Below, in pieces: positions 11,801 to 21,483 of a stretch of 64,000 bases of DNA; the first letter of the stretch is position 1, and each line of letters starts with the position of its first letter. Origin of the DNA: Hydnum rufescens UP504 (taxonomy: Eukaryota; Basidiomycota; Agaricomycetes; Cantharellales; Hydnaceae); contig MU128911.1 in assembly GCA_014904985.1 (NCBI GenBank), positions 567,118 to 631,117 of the forward strand, written 5' to 3'. The notes below the pieces were generated by a model. The model worked only from the letters and a program-made list of their open reading frames with translations, ran no database searches and was not told the DNA's origin. The position numbers were made by a program, and so were the translations under genes.

Positions 11801-11940
11801 TGACCTTTCAGATCAGAGAAACATGACATTACTGTCATGTGACATTGTTTATACCCAAAGGTACAAACACAGCCAAATAAATAAACATCGGAAAAGCATA
11901 AATACCAGCAGTCCCAAGGCTATATGCCCCCCAATCAACC

Positions 11941-12957
11941 ATGCGTGCTTTATCAAATGCACAACTTGACAATGTCCTTCATCTCATTGACTCCAAGCAC
12001 TCTGCCCACAAAATCTCCTCCATTACTGGTCTCCACACTTCTACTATCACCCGTGTCTGGTCCAAACATCGCCCCCATGTTTCCAAGTCCTCTGGTGGTC
12101 GTCCATCAAAGCTTTCCCCCACTGATGTCCGCCATGCCATCCGTCTTATCCACACTGGGAAGGCTACCACTGCCACCCAAGTTGCCCATTCCCTCCAATC
12201 CATCACCAACCAGTCACTCTCCAATGAAACAGTCCGCCGCCATCTGAAGAGTGCTGGTTTAAAGGCTGTGGTGAAGAAGAAACGTCCCCTGCTCTCCCAG
12301 CGCCACAAGCGTGAGAGACTGGACTTTGCCCTAAGCCATAAGGACTGGACTGTGGATGACTGGAAGCGTGTTGTGTGGTCTGATGAGACCAAAATTAATC
12401 GCCTGGGCTCTGATGGGCGAAAATGGGTGTGGAAAAAGGCTGGGGAGGGCCTCTCTGATCGTCTGGTGGAAGGGACTCTGAAGTTTGGTGGTGGTTCCTT
12501 GATGATGTGGGGGTGTATGACATGGGAGGGGCCTGGATATGCATGCAAGATTGATGGCAAGATGGATGCCAACCTCTACTGCCAAATTCTGGAGGATGAA
12601 CTCCAAGGATCCCTCGAATTTTACAACAAATCACCTGGCGATGTGGTTTTCCAGCAGGACAATGACCCCAAACACACCAGCAAAATGGCCCAAGCCTGGT
12701 TCAAAGACCATGGTTTCAATGTCATGAAGTGGCCTGCCCAGTCCCCAGACCTCAATCCAATTGAACACCTCTGGCATCACATCAAAACAAAGCTTGGAGG
12801 ATATGAAGAACCCCCCAAAGGCATCCATGAGCTATGGGAGCGAGTAGAGGCAGAGTGGGAGAAGATTGAAGCAGGGGTGTGTCAAAATTTGATAGAAAGT
12901 ATGCCTAGGAGGGTGGAAGCAGTGTGGAAGGCAAAGGGGGGGTACACAAAATACTGA
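11941..12957 (+). CDS. Tc1/mariner transposase, DD34E, intact
   Basis: This 338-residue protein would bind the element's ends and carry out cut-and-paste transposition into TA sites. Residues 1-45 form a helix-turn-helix (ISSITGLHTSTITRVW). GGRPSK at 52-57 is the GRPR-like AT-hook linker. A second HTH-like region spans about 60-110 (SLSNETVRRHLKSAGL). The catalytic residues are visible: D148 in VVWSDETKIN, D240 in FQQDNDPKHTS, and E275 in SPDLNPIEHLWHHIK, with 34 residues between the last two. The length matches the Tc1 family (about 340). The start is the first ATG after the terminal repeat, and the stop precedes the right repeat by about 30 bp. No intron is needed. Frames on the opposite strand are shadows. 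Confidence 0.95.
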   Translation: MRALSNAQLDNVLHLIDSKHSAHKISSITGLHTSTITRVWSKHRPHVSKSSGGRPSKLSPTDVRHAIRLIHTGKATTATQVAHSLQSITNQSLSNETVRRHLKSAGLKAVVKKKRPLLSQRHKRERLDFALSHKDWTVDDWKRVVWSDETKINRLGSDGRKWVWKKAGEGLSDRLVEGTLKFGGGSLMMWGCMTWEGPGYACKIDGKMDANLYCQILEDELQGSLEFYNKSPGDVVFQQDNDPKHTSKMAQAWFKDHGFNVMKWPAQSPDLNPIEHLWHHIKTKLGGYEEPPKGIHELWERVEAEWEKIEAGVCQNLIESMPRRVEAVWKAKGGYTKY

Positions 12958-12987
12958 ACTGTAATGATTTGTGTCACAATTTCATGT

Positions 12988-13197
12988 GCCACAAAACTGT
13001 TGCAATGATATAGGTGGCTTGTTAAGGGCATATCTCTGTCAAATATTGATGGATTGCTGTGAAATTTGGCACATGTGTAGCCAAGAAGCATATACATCTT
13101 GAACATATTTTTTCAAATTTTTTAAATGGCTGGTTGGGGAGGTATAAACAAAGAGAGTCAAAAGTGGCAAACATTGCAACGGTTTTGTGGGTCACTG
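12988..13197 (-). repeat. Right terminal inverted repeat of the Tc1/mariner element
   Basis: Partner of 11591-11800. The inner motif GCCACAAAACTGTTGCAATG (12988-13007) and the outer inverted copy (13172-13191) again face each other. The TA target duplication follows at 13198-13199. Confidence 0.85.
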
Positions 13198-13948
13198 TAG
13201 CACAGATAGTGGTGACTGCAGACAAAACTGCAGTGTGACACTACCCAATGCTTTGAGAGAGGGTGATGAGATGATGTATGGGTGAGATAAAAAAGAGCTG
13301 GTTCACACAAGAGGTGGCATGGATAGTGGCAACTGCAGACAAAACTGTGGTGTGACACTACCTGATGCTTTGAGGGAGGGTGATGATATGATGTATGGGT
13401 GAGATAACAGTCAAAAAAAAAAGAGCTGGTTTGCTTGAGAGATGGCATGGATAGTGGCAACTGCAGACAAAACCATGGTGTGACACTACCCAATGCATTG
13501 AGAGAGGGTGATGAGATGATGTATGGGTGAGATAAAAAAGAGCTGGTTCACACAAGAGGTGGCACAGATAGTGGTGACTGTGGACAAAACCATGGTGTGA
13601 CACTACCTGGTGCCTTGAGAGAGGGCAATGAGGTGATGTGTGAGTGAGATAATGCTTGGAAAAAAGAGCTGGTTTGTGTAATAAATAGCATGGATAGTGG
13701 TGACTGCAGTTGAAACTGTGGTGTGACACTACCCAGTGCCTTGAGGAGGGTGATGAGGTGACATACAAGTGAGATAATGCTTGAACAAACAGAGGATCCA
13801 TGCAAGAGATGGCATGGATAGTGGCAACAGAAAAACTGTGGTGTGACACTACCTGGTGCCTTGAGAGAGGGCAATGAGGTGATGGGTGAGTGAGATAATG
13901 TTCAAAAACAACAGAGGATCTGTGCAAGAACATGGATAGTGGCAACTG

Positions 13949-14067
13949 TTATTTCTGAAAATTATGGTGGAACCAGGGTTTGAACCTGGGACCTCCTGCC
14001 TTCTAGTCAGGTGCTCTACCAACTGAGCTATCCCTCCTGTTCTGGAGATGGAACTTACTTTCCAACA
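13949..14067 (-). mobile_element. 119-bp tRNA-bearing insertion with 7-bp target duplication
   Basis: GCAACTG occurs on both sides (13942-13948 and 14068-14074). Removing the insert and one copy restores a normal satellite unit. On the minus strand the insert has a ~30-nt leader, a tRNA-like gene, and a short AT-rich 3' end (ATAATTTTCAGAAATAA). No terminal inverted repeats are seen. This is what a retroposed tRNA precursor or a very short tRNA-derived SINE would look like. Confidence 0.75.
13966..14037 (-). tRNA. tRNA-like gene, anticodon AGA, no long variable arm
   Basis: This 72-nt cloverleaf runs on the minus strand. Acceptor GGAGGGA pairs with TTCCACC with one A-A mismatch. The D arm is GCTC/GAGC. 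The anticodon arm CCTGA/GCAGG has a mismatch at the closing pair, and the loop CTAGAAG gives anticodon AGA. The T arm CCAGG/CCTGG is perfect with loop TTCAAAC. Box A (TAGCTCAGTTGG) and box B (GGTTCAAACCC) promoter motifs are present. AGA would read serine UCU, but serine tRNAs carry a long variable arm and this one has only AGGTC. It may therefore be a mutated copy of another tRNA, or of organellar origin. Two mismatches argue for a pseudo-tRNA. Confidence 0.8.
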
Positions 14068-14331
14068 GCAACTGCAGTCAAAAGTGCAGTGTGACACTAC
14101 CCAGTGCCTTGAGAGAGAGCAGTGATGTCACATAAACATTACTATTAATAATATTGCACATTGTGACAAATCTGTATGCTACATTTTTGCACAGGAATGA
14201 GTGGAACAATAGCACCAGGACATCACACAGGTGGGGAAGTGGTGAAGGTGGGAAAAGAAAGGCCATTAAAAGAAAGGGGGTACAGTAGAAAGGGTAGAAA
14301 GAAGGGCCACAGATTTGAAAAGGGCCATAGC

Positions 14332-15102
14332 TCAAGGAATAAAATACTGTTGGGGTAGATGATGTGTGCAGATGCCATCAATTGTGCCCTTCATGCTTGC
14401 ATCACTGCCCCCATTGGACCAAACCAGAACCAGGGGGTCCCAGTGTTTCTTCTGAAACTTTGGAAACCTCAATTGTGTTGCTGCAGAAGCTAAATCAGTT
14501 GAGCTAGATTCAGCACTTGCCACATTGGTGGCAGGTAATTCCCCCTCACTCCATACATGCTTTGCAGTAGAGTCCTTTTCCACAGACTCAATTGCCTTCC
14601 ACTTTGAGTTCAACATCTCGATTGGGCAAACATGGGGCAGCTCCTTTCCTGTCATCCACAAGCTCCACTTGGGGAATGCCACTGGATTACTTGCCAAAGA
14701 TGAAGGCCTTTGATACACCCTGGAGTGCAGCCATCCTATATCTTGACAAAGGCACTCTTGGTCCTCAGGGTCTCTGGCAATGGCTGCCATTGACTTGGTA
14801 GAGTTGCCCCTCCTCATCATTGTCAAAAACCACTTGATTTGATTGTCCTTGAGGCATTCAAACCCCCACAATTGAAGTTGTTTTTCTGAATTAGGCATAC
14901 ATTCTGACACCATCATTGGTATGTCAGGTTTGCCTTTGAGAACAGTTGAATACAGATGTACACCAATGAATGATGTTTTCACATGTTTGATGGAATCAGA
15001 AGACACCTCAAGAACAAGGGCTGATAACTGGATGTGTTTTTGAGAATGAGAATTGAAACCAAAAGAGAGCGCAGTGCAGAATGTACTGAATATTGGCCCC
15101 AA
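14332..15102 (-). pseudogene. Unrecognised ORF, 256 codons, probably part of a larger decayed gene
   Basis: A long uninterrupted minus-strand frame with a coherent composition. Its N-terminal end lies beside a solo LTR that probably cut the gene. Visible features are GFECLKDNQIKWFL, IARDPEDQECLCQDIGWL and a Ser/Ala-rich stretch (ESSSTDLASAATQL). I do not recognise the family. The frame has no good ATG at its start (it opens on TTG), which fits truncation. Coding remnants at 16601-17255 on the same strand may be its upstream part. Confidence 0.4.
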
Positions 15103-15138
15103 ACTGATACCAGTTGGACCTCAGCTATTATTCACCAT

Positions 15139-15586
15139 TGTTAGGGGTCATACCTAGTACAGGGAGGTGATTATGTAATCAGGCCAAGTAAGAACAGGAA
15201 ACCCCTAAGACAATTGACAATGAGATGCACAAAGCATAAGGATTACATAATGTCACAGAAGACAAGAATGCTGAGAAGTGAAGCAGGACAGACTGAATTC
15301 TCAGGAGACTTGAGACAAGGGAGGAATTGGTGAGAAGAGAATAAATATAGTGACATATATTCTCAATCTTCTAAGGAGTGAGGTTACAAAAGGTAGCTAC
15401 TTATATACTGAGAGATCAAGGAGGGATTGGTAAGGTAGTTACTAAGAAGGGAAGGATGAATAAAGGACAGGGAGATGTCAGTGGGAAGGAGTGGATTAAT
15501 AAGGGAGGATGTGCAGTGCTTATGTGGCAAGGCCACAAGGTCACATGACATGCTTATATATGAGGTTACAAGTACAACTCATAACA
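15139..15586 (+). mobile_element. Solo LTR, family L1, copy 1
   Basis: A 448-bp unit starting TGTTA and ending TAACA, flanked by perfect 5-bp duplications ACCAT (15134-15138 and 15587-15591). It is about 80% similar by eye to the unit at 29654-30048, sharing GGAGGTGATTATGTAATCAG and a TATGTGGCAAGGCCA block. No internal retroelement sequence lies beside it, so it is a solo LTR left by recombination. The strand is arbitrary. Confidence 0.9.
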
Positions 15587-16600
15587 ACCATCCTACCAGC
15601 ATACCTAATCCTTTGAAAACAGCTTCTCTTTGTGGTTGATCCAATGGTTGGGTTGAAATCCACTGTCCATAAGGGGGACACCTGTGCAAATAAAGAGATT
15701 GGATAACTTGACCATCACAAGAAACAAGGGGCTAATGCAAAGCAGTGAATTTCACACTGAGCCTGGGCTTATGGTAGATCTCAGACTTCAAGGAGAGTAC
15801 TGTACAGTAGAGTGTAGATGCACCTGAAGTCAAGAAAGAATTTTGAATCTGAACTGATCCAAAACAGAAAACCAGACTGAGCTAGGTTGATGAATAATGT
15901 ACATACCATACAGCTTGCAAACAATTTTGGAATCCAATACACCCATTCCACTCAAATTCTACTGAAGAAAAAGCTGTGGAAGCCATACCAGAATCCAGTC
16001 CACCTGCATAGGAACCAGAACCACCATCTCTGCTGATTGTAAAGAACAAAGCAGAAATCCTCAAATTACAGGTCTCTTCAAGGTAAACACACATTACTGA
16101 ATATTCCATTTCATTTAAAAAAAAAGATAACAACAAAATTAGAATCAGTTGCTACAGTATATACTTGACTGCAGACTTCCAAATCCTCAGTGGATAGTGG
16201 AGCACAAAAAACAACAGGTGAACATCCACCACTTGCCACTGACTTGCTCATGACTGTTAAGGTCTTGGGGTTTGCTGTTCCCTTGGACCTATGCTTGGAC
16301 CTGAGCACAGAACAGTGGATGAAGCCACAAAACTGGAGAATGACTGATTGATGACAAAGGCAAAGTTAGGGGATAACTGCAAGTGTGGGAGGGGAAATAC
16401 AGGTGATCACTTGTTCCATGGTCTCCAAATGGCAGGGCATCTGGGTTGGGGTGTTTCTTTGGCATCTGATTCCCATAGGGGGATGGGTGAGAGGTCATCC
16501 TGGACATCAAATGAAGAGTTCAAGAGGGAGTTGGGTATATATTTGTACTGAGTAGTCATAAAAAGCCTGGATGGCTACAGGGTCCTGTGGAGGCTTGAAT
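15587..16600. other. Decayed sequence without a recognised gene
   Basis: Several frames under 85 codons occur on both strands without family motifs. There is an A-rich tract near 16120. Nothing structural stands out. Confidence 0.45.
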
Positions 16601-17255
16601 GTTACAGGGTGGATTTAAGAACCATGTATGCCCAAATATGTTCATGAGCACCTACAAGAAGTTGGTATCCACCCCTGCTTGCTTTGTTGAATGATATCCA
16701 ATGCCTCTTTCCAAAGAGCATAATACCTGCACATGACCTCCTCACCAGCATCCTCCTCCCAGTCAGCAATGTACATTTGTGGTTCATGAGCTTGTGAGAA
16801 CTCAAAGTGTGTAGAAGGGACAGTGGACACAATACCATAGAGGCTACTGCCTGAGGAATATGGTGATGAGTATAGTCCCAGGGCTTCTTCTGCAGTTGTC
16901 TTGACCATAGAAGATCAAGAGACAGATGTCCCATGATCTAATGCAGGTAGAACTCATGCTTAGAGGCCAAAATGTGTCCCCTGCACTAAGCATTGTAACA
17001 TTGATGCTTGGCTGAGACCCCAACTCATTACAATCCATCACCAGGGGGGTATTGGGAGACATGAAGATAACTGTCACCAAATGGGATGCAGTATGGTTTG
17101 AGGTGACACTCTGAGTAAATGTTTGGTTGAATTGCAGCCAACAGAGGCTGGGTATACTCAGAAGAAGACCCTGATGGGGTGAGTGTAGGTTGACAATTAG
17201 GGTGTGTGGTACAAAATGGCTCCCCATTGTTTGTCCCCACCTCCTTGTCAGGCAT
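16601..17255 (-). pseudogene. Unrecognised decayed coding remnant
   Basis: Overlapping minus-strand frames give coherent pieces, for example PNIYSECHLKPYCIPFGDS, QMYIADWEEDAGEEVMCRY and ALWKEALDIIQQSKQGWIP, broken by shifts. The aromatic and charged composition resembles real protein more than a shadow frame. I cannot name a family. It may belong with the ORF at 14332-15102, the two being separated by about 1 kb and a solo LTR. Confidence 0.35.
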
Positions 17256-17289
17256 GATCCCCTCATTGTTTGTGATCCCCTTGTCATTT

Positions 17290-17935
17290 GCAATCCCCTT
17301 GTCATTTGTGATCCCTTGTCATGCATGATCCCTCATCATGCATGATCCCCTCATCATGCATGATCCCCTCATCATGCATATCCTCATCATGCATGATCCC
17401 CTCATCATGCATGATCCCCTCATCATGCATGATCCCCTCATCATGCATGATCCCCTCATCATGCATGATCCCCTCATCATGCACAATCCCCTTCATCATG
17501 CACAATCCCCTCATCCATGCACAATCCCTCATCATGGCACAATCCCCTCCATCATGCACCAATCCCCTTCATGCACAATTTCCCCTCATCATGCACAATC
17601 CCCCTCATCATGCACAATCCCCTCATCATGCAACAATCCCCTCATCATGCACAATCCCCTCATCATGCACAATCCCTCATCATGCACAATCCCTCATCAT
17701 GCACAATCCCCTCATCATGCACAATCCCCCTCCATCATGCACAACCCTCATCATGCACAATCCCCTCATCATGCACAATCCCTCATCATGCAACACCAAT
17801 CCCCTCATCATGCCACAATCCCCTCATCATGCACACTCATCATCAATCCCTCATCATGCACAATCCCCTCATCATGCACAATCCCCTCATCATGCACAAT
17901 CCCTCATCATATACCATCTCCCTCTCATTGTGCAT
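17290..17935 (+). repeat. 18-bp minisatellite
   Basis: About 35 tandem units of ATGCATGATCCCCTCATC, changing from about 17480 to ATGCACAATCCCCTCATC. Single-base indels break the period in the second half. The unit is a multiple of three, so long frames with MHDEGI-type (minus) or SCMIPS-type (plus) peptides appear. These are artefacts unless the array is part of a gene. Confidence 0.93.
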
Positions 17936-18179
17936 GATCTCCCCTTCATCATGTGCCATCTCCCCCTCATGTTGCATTTCTCTCCCACCATGTGCCATTT
18001 TGCCACTGGTCCCTGTCTCCCCCCAGCCATGCCTGGTCCCACCATTGCTGGGCACCTTCTCCCCACCCTGCTCCATCTTCTTTTTGTTGGTCCCCCTCTC
18101 CTCATTGAGCCTGGTCTCCTGCTCATCAAGGTCCATCCTTCCACTCTGGCCACCCCAAAGGAAGGCCAAGATCACCTGT

Positions 18180-18770
18180 CAGGGTTCCACCCCTTTTTCC
18201 AATCTACTCCAGTCAACTCCTATAATATAGTGTATTACATAATTAAGTTAGGACTCAAAAGTCATGTATATACAGCAGTTGCCGAGATTAATTAAGAGAA
18301 CCTTTGCCCAGATCTTCATCACCTAGTGAGAAACTGTGAATATCAGTCTCTACTCTGCTTCTATCTGCCTATCTGGTTGGCTTGCTAGTAGCCATTAATC
18401 ACTAGCTGGGTCTTTCCTCTGGCCCCTGCAGTTGTCTGTCCCTGGATAACCTGCACAACAGTAAGTAGAGCATCTTCTCTACTTGCTGACCCCTCCTTCT
18501 CCTTAGGTAGTGACTGTGCCACTTGGCCAGTCACTACATTATACCTCTTTCATCATTATCTCCCTTCCCTCGCAACCTTTTCCCCTGGACTCAGAGCAAA
18601 GCCAGTGCTTAGCTCTGTGTCCAGCTCCCCTGCCCAAAGCTAGTGCTGAGGGCAGTGTGATTACACCTTCTTCTCCTATTCTCCCTTATCCTACTCCCTC
18701 CCCTGTTGACTCACTTTGTCCAAGTATGACAACAGGTGCCCTCCTGAATCCAGGAGGCACTTCATTACAA
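18180..18770 (+). promoter_or_regulatory. Transposon leader, copy 1 (TATA, leader intron, hairpin)
   Basis: This region recurs on the minus strand at 36300-36870 and more distantly at 59840-60300. Order: a TATA-like CATGTATATACAG near 18263, about 190 bp of untranslated leader, a 46-bp intron-like segment (GTAAGT at 18461 to TTAG at 18506), a hairpin at 18507-18537, then GAGCAAAGCCAGTGCTTAGC. Homology to copy 2 ends just after a segment reading ALLNPGGTSLQ, which starts the DDE_1 transposon ORF in copy 2. Here the following sequence is unrelated, so this copy is truncated. Confidence 0.65.
18507..18537 (+). other. Conserved hairpin directly after the leader intron
   Basis: GTAGTGACTG pairs perfectly with CAGTCACTAC across an 11-base loop (TGCCACTTGGC). 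The hairpin begins at the first base after the 3' splice site. Copies at 36540-36570 and 60153-60181 keep it; the last has a paired change (GTGAC to GTAAC with GTCAC to GTTAC). Confidence 0.7.
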
Positions 18771-18959
18771 CTCCTGCCAACTCCGATACACTCCGGTCTA
18801 TTCCAGAACTCCCCTCCCTCTGTCCATTCCACTCCACCCCTGCTTCCCCCGAGTTTGGTTTGCTTCCAGTTTGCTTCTGATTTAATTTAATTTCCTTTTC
18901 ATTTCCTGTTGCTTCTGGTATGCTCCCATGCATTCCTGTTCCTGTCCACTTTCCCCCTG

Positions 18960-19200
18960 CCCATGTTCCTGTTCCTGCCCCCCTGTAACCATCTCCTGTT
19001 TAGCAATCACTCCCCTGTAGTATAGCAATCATGTATAAGTAGTCTGGCAGTGAAGTCCAGAGACCTCAGCTTTGGTCTCTCAGGATTTCTGCTGTTACTC
19101 TGGACTACAGGTCAGCCTTCTTGTATTCCTTGTTCATATTACATAATCTCAGGATTTCTGCTGTTACTCCAGACTACAGCTCCAAGTATTTTCCAGTCAA
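18960..19200 (+). promoter_or_regulatory. Possible promoter with a duplicated block
   Basis: CATGTATAAGTAGTCTGGCA near 19030 resembles a TATA box. Downstream, a ~31-bp block beginning TCAGGATTTCTGCTG and ending GACTACAG occurs twice (about 19079 and 19147). The unrecognised pseudogene at 19387 starts about 350 bp after the TATA-like site. Confidence 0.35.
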
Positions 19201-19386
19201 CTCCACAAGCTTAAGGACTGCTGTGCTCATTTCTGCCTAGTCCCTTCCAGGCTGCTGGACTGCTCCTCCAACATCTCTAACCTCCTTATCTCCTTCTTGC
19301 CCAGATTCTTGTGGACTTAGCCGGACTTACACTGGACTTAGCTGGAATTATTTGTGTTTATATTTGTTTGGTGCCCTTGTCGCAGC

Positions 19387-20364
19387 ATGGCCCTGACATC
19401 ACCCCAGGAGCCACCAAGGGGGCCACAATCAGTGCAATGAGAACTGCCAAGGGGATGACCTGGGGAGTTGGCAAGGCAATGGGAGCCATCAAGCTCCTGA
19501 GCATCCCAAGAGCTTGACCACCAGAGCCATGGCTGCTTCAGGGATGATCATGATGGGCAGATGTGGGATGGACCTTGGCAGAGTGCCTCATCTTCAAAGG
19601 CACCAACCCATCAGCCCCTGCCACAGCCAGCATGGAGGCCACCCCTCTCTCCATCCCAAGAGTATGCACATCCAGGCCCATCTCAACTGCATGGCCACAG
19701 TTGGACACCACCATTGTCCTCTGGAATGCCACCCAGTCATCAGGATCCCCCATTGCCACCCCAACCTGAGGCTACACCTCTCCTGAGTCATTTAGGGCCT
19801 GTGCCAATGCTGTTTCCTCAAGGCTCTGTGGTACCTACTTCCAGCATTGCACTGAGTGTTCCAGATGTGAGCACACTGTGGCCTCCACCAGAATGCCTGA
19901 GGCTAGCCCAATGGTATGCATTGGATATTGAGGGTGTTGATGGCCAAGAGGACCCCTTGACCTGGGTGCATCAGAACTCTCATCTGGGTGTGCTGGCAGC
20001 ATGGAGGGTGAAACCCATTTGGAAGAAGGGTGTGATGTACCGCATGTACCTCCTCTTCAAGGATGTGGCCAAACAGGATCAGGATTTGTGTCAGAGCATC
20101 TTGGCATCTTTGTTTGGTGGCAAGACACTTCTCCCTTTCCTGTACATGGATACACTGGTGAATTGTTTTGGAGTCACTGAAGCAAGGTACATGCAGGAGG
20201 TGTACATCAATGCAATCTCAACTGCTGAGATCCAGGAGCTCCTGGCTGTTGGACCATGCCCTTACACAACACCCAGTGTAAGCAGGCTGGTTATGGAACC
20301 AATCCAACTACTGTCCACATTGTTGAGGAGAGGACAAATGAAGGGAGCCACAGGGACAATTTGA
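19387..20364 (+). pseudogene. Unrecognised protein gene with three TGA interruptions
   Basis: From ATG at 19387 to TGA at 20362-20364 there are 325 codons in one frame, broken by three TGA and no other stop. Each TGA sits where CGA fits (after the start, the frame reads SVQ-stop-ELPRG-stop-PGEL). The first ~150 residues are Pro/Ser/His rich and probably disordered. The C-terminal ~170 residues look folded: PECLRLAQWYALDIEG, WKKGVMYRMYLLFKDV, QSILASLFGGKTLLPFLYMD. No family is recognised. Promoter-like sequence lies upstream. It is probably another transposon-borne ORF. Confidence 0.5.
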
Positions 20365-20589
20365 ATATTCAGGTCCAGGAAAATGAAGGTCTTTTTGGAT
20401 AATAGAAAATCCCAATGAACAGTGGTTGCTCAAGGGATAGATCAGTGTCACAAAATAAGATGTCATGGCCACACCCTGAAGTTGTCCTCTTGACTATTCA
20501 GTCTTAATGTGGCTGTACACAGTCTTGACAAGTGGGAAATCTCCTCCAGACAGTGGCAATACTTCAGTGCCTCAAACTGTGATAGGGGG

Positions 20590-21483
20590 AAAAACCAAAT
20601 ATTTACATGCCCCCACCCCTTTATATACATTCCAGACCACAATTAAAAATTCCAGAAGAAAAGTGGAGATAAGGGAAGCATAGTGAAAAAGAAATGAAGC
20701 TAAAAGCTTCAAAACTGGTGGAGATATTCAAGAATCAAGTGAAAAAACACTTTACAAGGCATTACTCCCTTGAAACTGGATAGATTCTCTTGAGGAGAGG
20801 TGAAATAGGTCTCCCTGAGTGTCCTTTACATCAGAATTAAGAGGGCCAGAACCAATTTGTCATTTGTGTTGGTGGAGCAAGGGGGGAGGCATGAGGAAGG
20901 GGTTGTCTTGTGAAAAATGGAATCCATGTCTGATCATTTTGCCCTTGGTACCATTGATGTGCATTTTTAACAGCTTTCAGGGAGTAGTAGTTATGAACGA
21001 ATCTGATAAGAATTGGCTTCGAAAATTGAGAAATACTCCTTCAGAGTATGAATAATGAAAAGATAATACCACAGGAACTGCAGTTTTGATCCGTTCGTTG
21101 CGTGTTTGGTACTGTTCGATAGGTATGATTCGTATCTTTCTGGGCGCTGTTGTTCCGAGTTAATCCGATCAAAACCGATGGAGAAATTCAAAAAATACTC
21201 CTTTAGAGTAGTGCAGCCCCTTTCTGGATCATGTGACAGGTCTGCAGGTCCAGAATGAAGGCCAGGCACAGTCCACATCATTACATAATCACAATTCTTC
21301 ACCCTTAAGGCAAAGGGATAACATGGAATGAGGGATTTTGGATGTGTAGAATTTAGACTGCTTCTCCAATGAATGAAGGGTTTGAAAATTAAGGATGGGA
21401 TGGATGTTCAATCCATTTGTTTGTATGGAAAATTGGCCTCAGATGAGGATTCTATGGTGTAGGGATTTATCCCTCCAACACCA
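20590..21483 (-). repeat. Dispersed repeat family X, copy 3 (inverted)
   Basis: On the minus strand it starts TGTTGGAGGGATAAATCCC near 21483. From about 21310 it matches 2166-2560 of copy 1, including TAATGACATGGAC-, CATGATCCAGA- and GGAGTATTT-type blocks. It fades out near 20590. Confidence 0.6.

Larger units (their letters stand above)
11591..13197 (+). mobile_element. Tc1/mariner transposon, apparently complete
   Basis: A 1607-bp element is flanked by TA on both sides (11589-11590 and 13198-13199), inserted in the satellite array. Terminal inverted repeats start CAGTGACCCACAAAAC and extend about 210 bp. It carries one uninterrupted transposase gene (11941-12957, plus strand). It keeps many CG dinucleotides while the surrounding satellite has few, indicating a recent arrival. 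With intact ends and gene it could be autonomous, although the two terminal repeats now differ at scattered sites. Confidence 0.93.
13200..14110 (-). repeat. ~120-bp satellite, right segment
   Basis: TGTGACACTACC recurs at about 13233, 13351, 13479, 13596, 13721 and 13841, then 14089, giving units of roughly 117-128 bp. The larger last step is due to the 126-bp tRNA-bearing insertion and its duplication. Long minus-strand frames here are repeat artefacts. Unit edges are drifting, so this is an old array. Confidence 0.9.

Noticed and set aside
11979..12634. Minus-strand ORFs of 79-197 codons within the Tc1/mariner element
   Set aside because: Shadows of the intact transposase on the plus strand.
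13358..13945. 195-codon minus-strand ORF rich in Ser, His and Pro
   Set aside because: It is the ~120-bp satellite read in one frame; peptide repeats follow the DNA unit.
13849..14097. 82-codon ORF with GGIAQLVEHLTRRQEVPGS
   Set aside because: This peptide is the usual false translation of a tRNA gene.
17321..18295. 324-codon plus-strand ORF rich in Ser, Ile, Pro and His
   Set aside because: It is the 18-bp minisatellite read through, plus pyrimidine-rich flank. Indels change the peptide repeat and no folded domain is seen.
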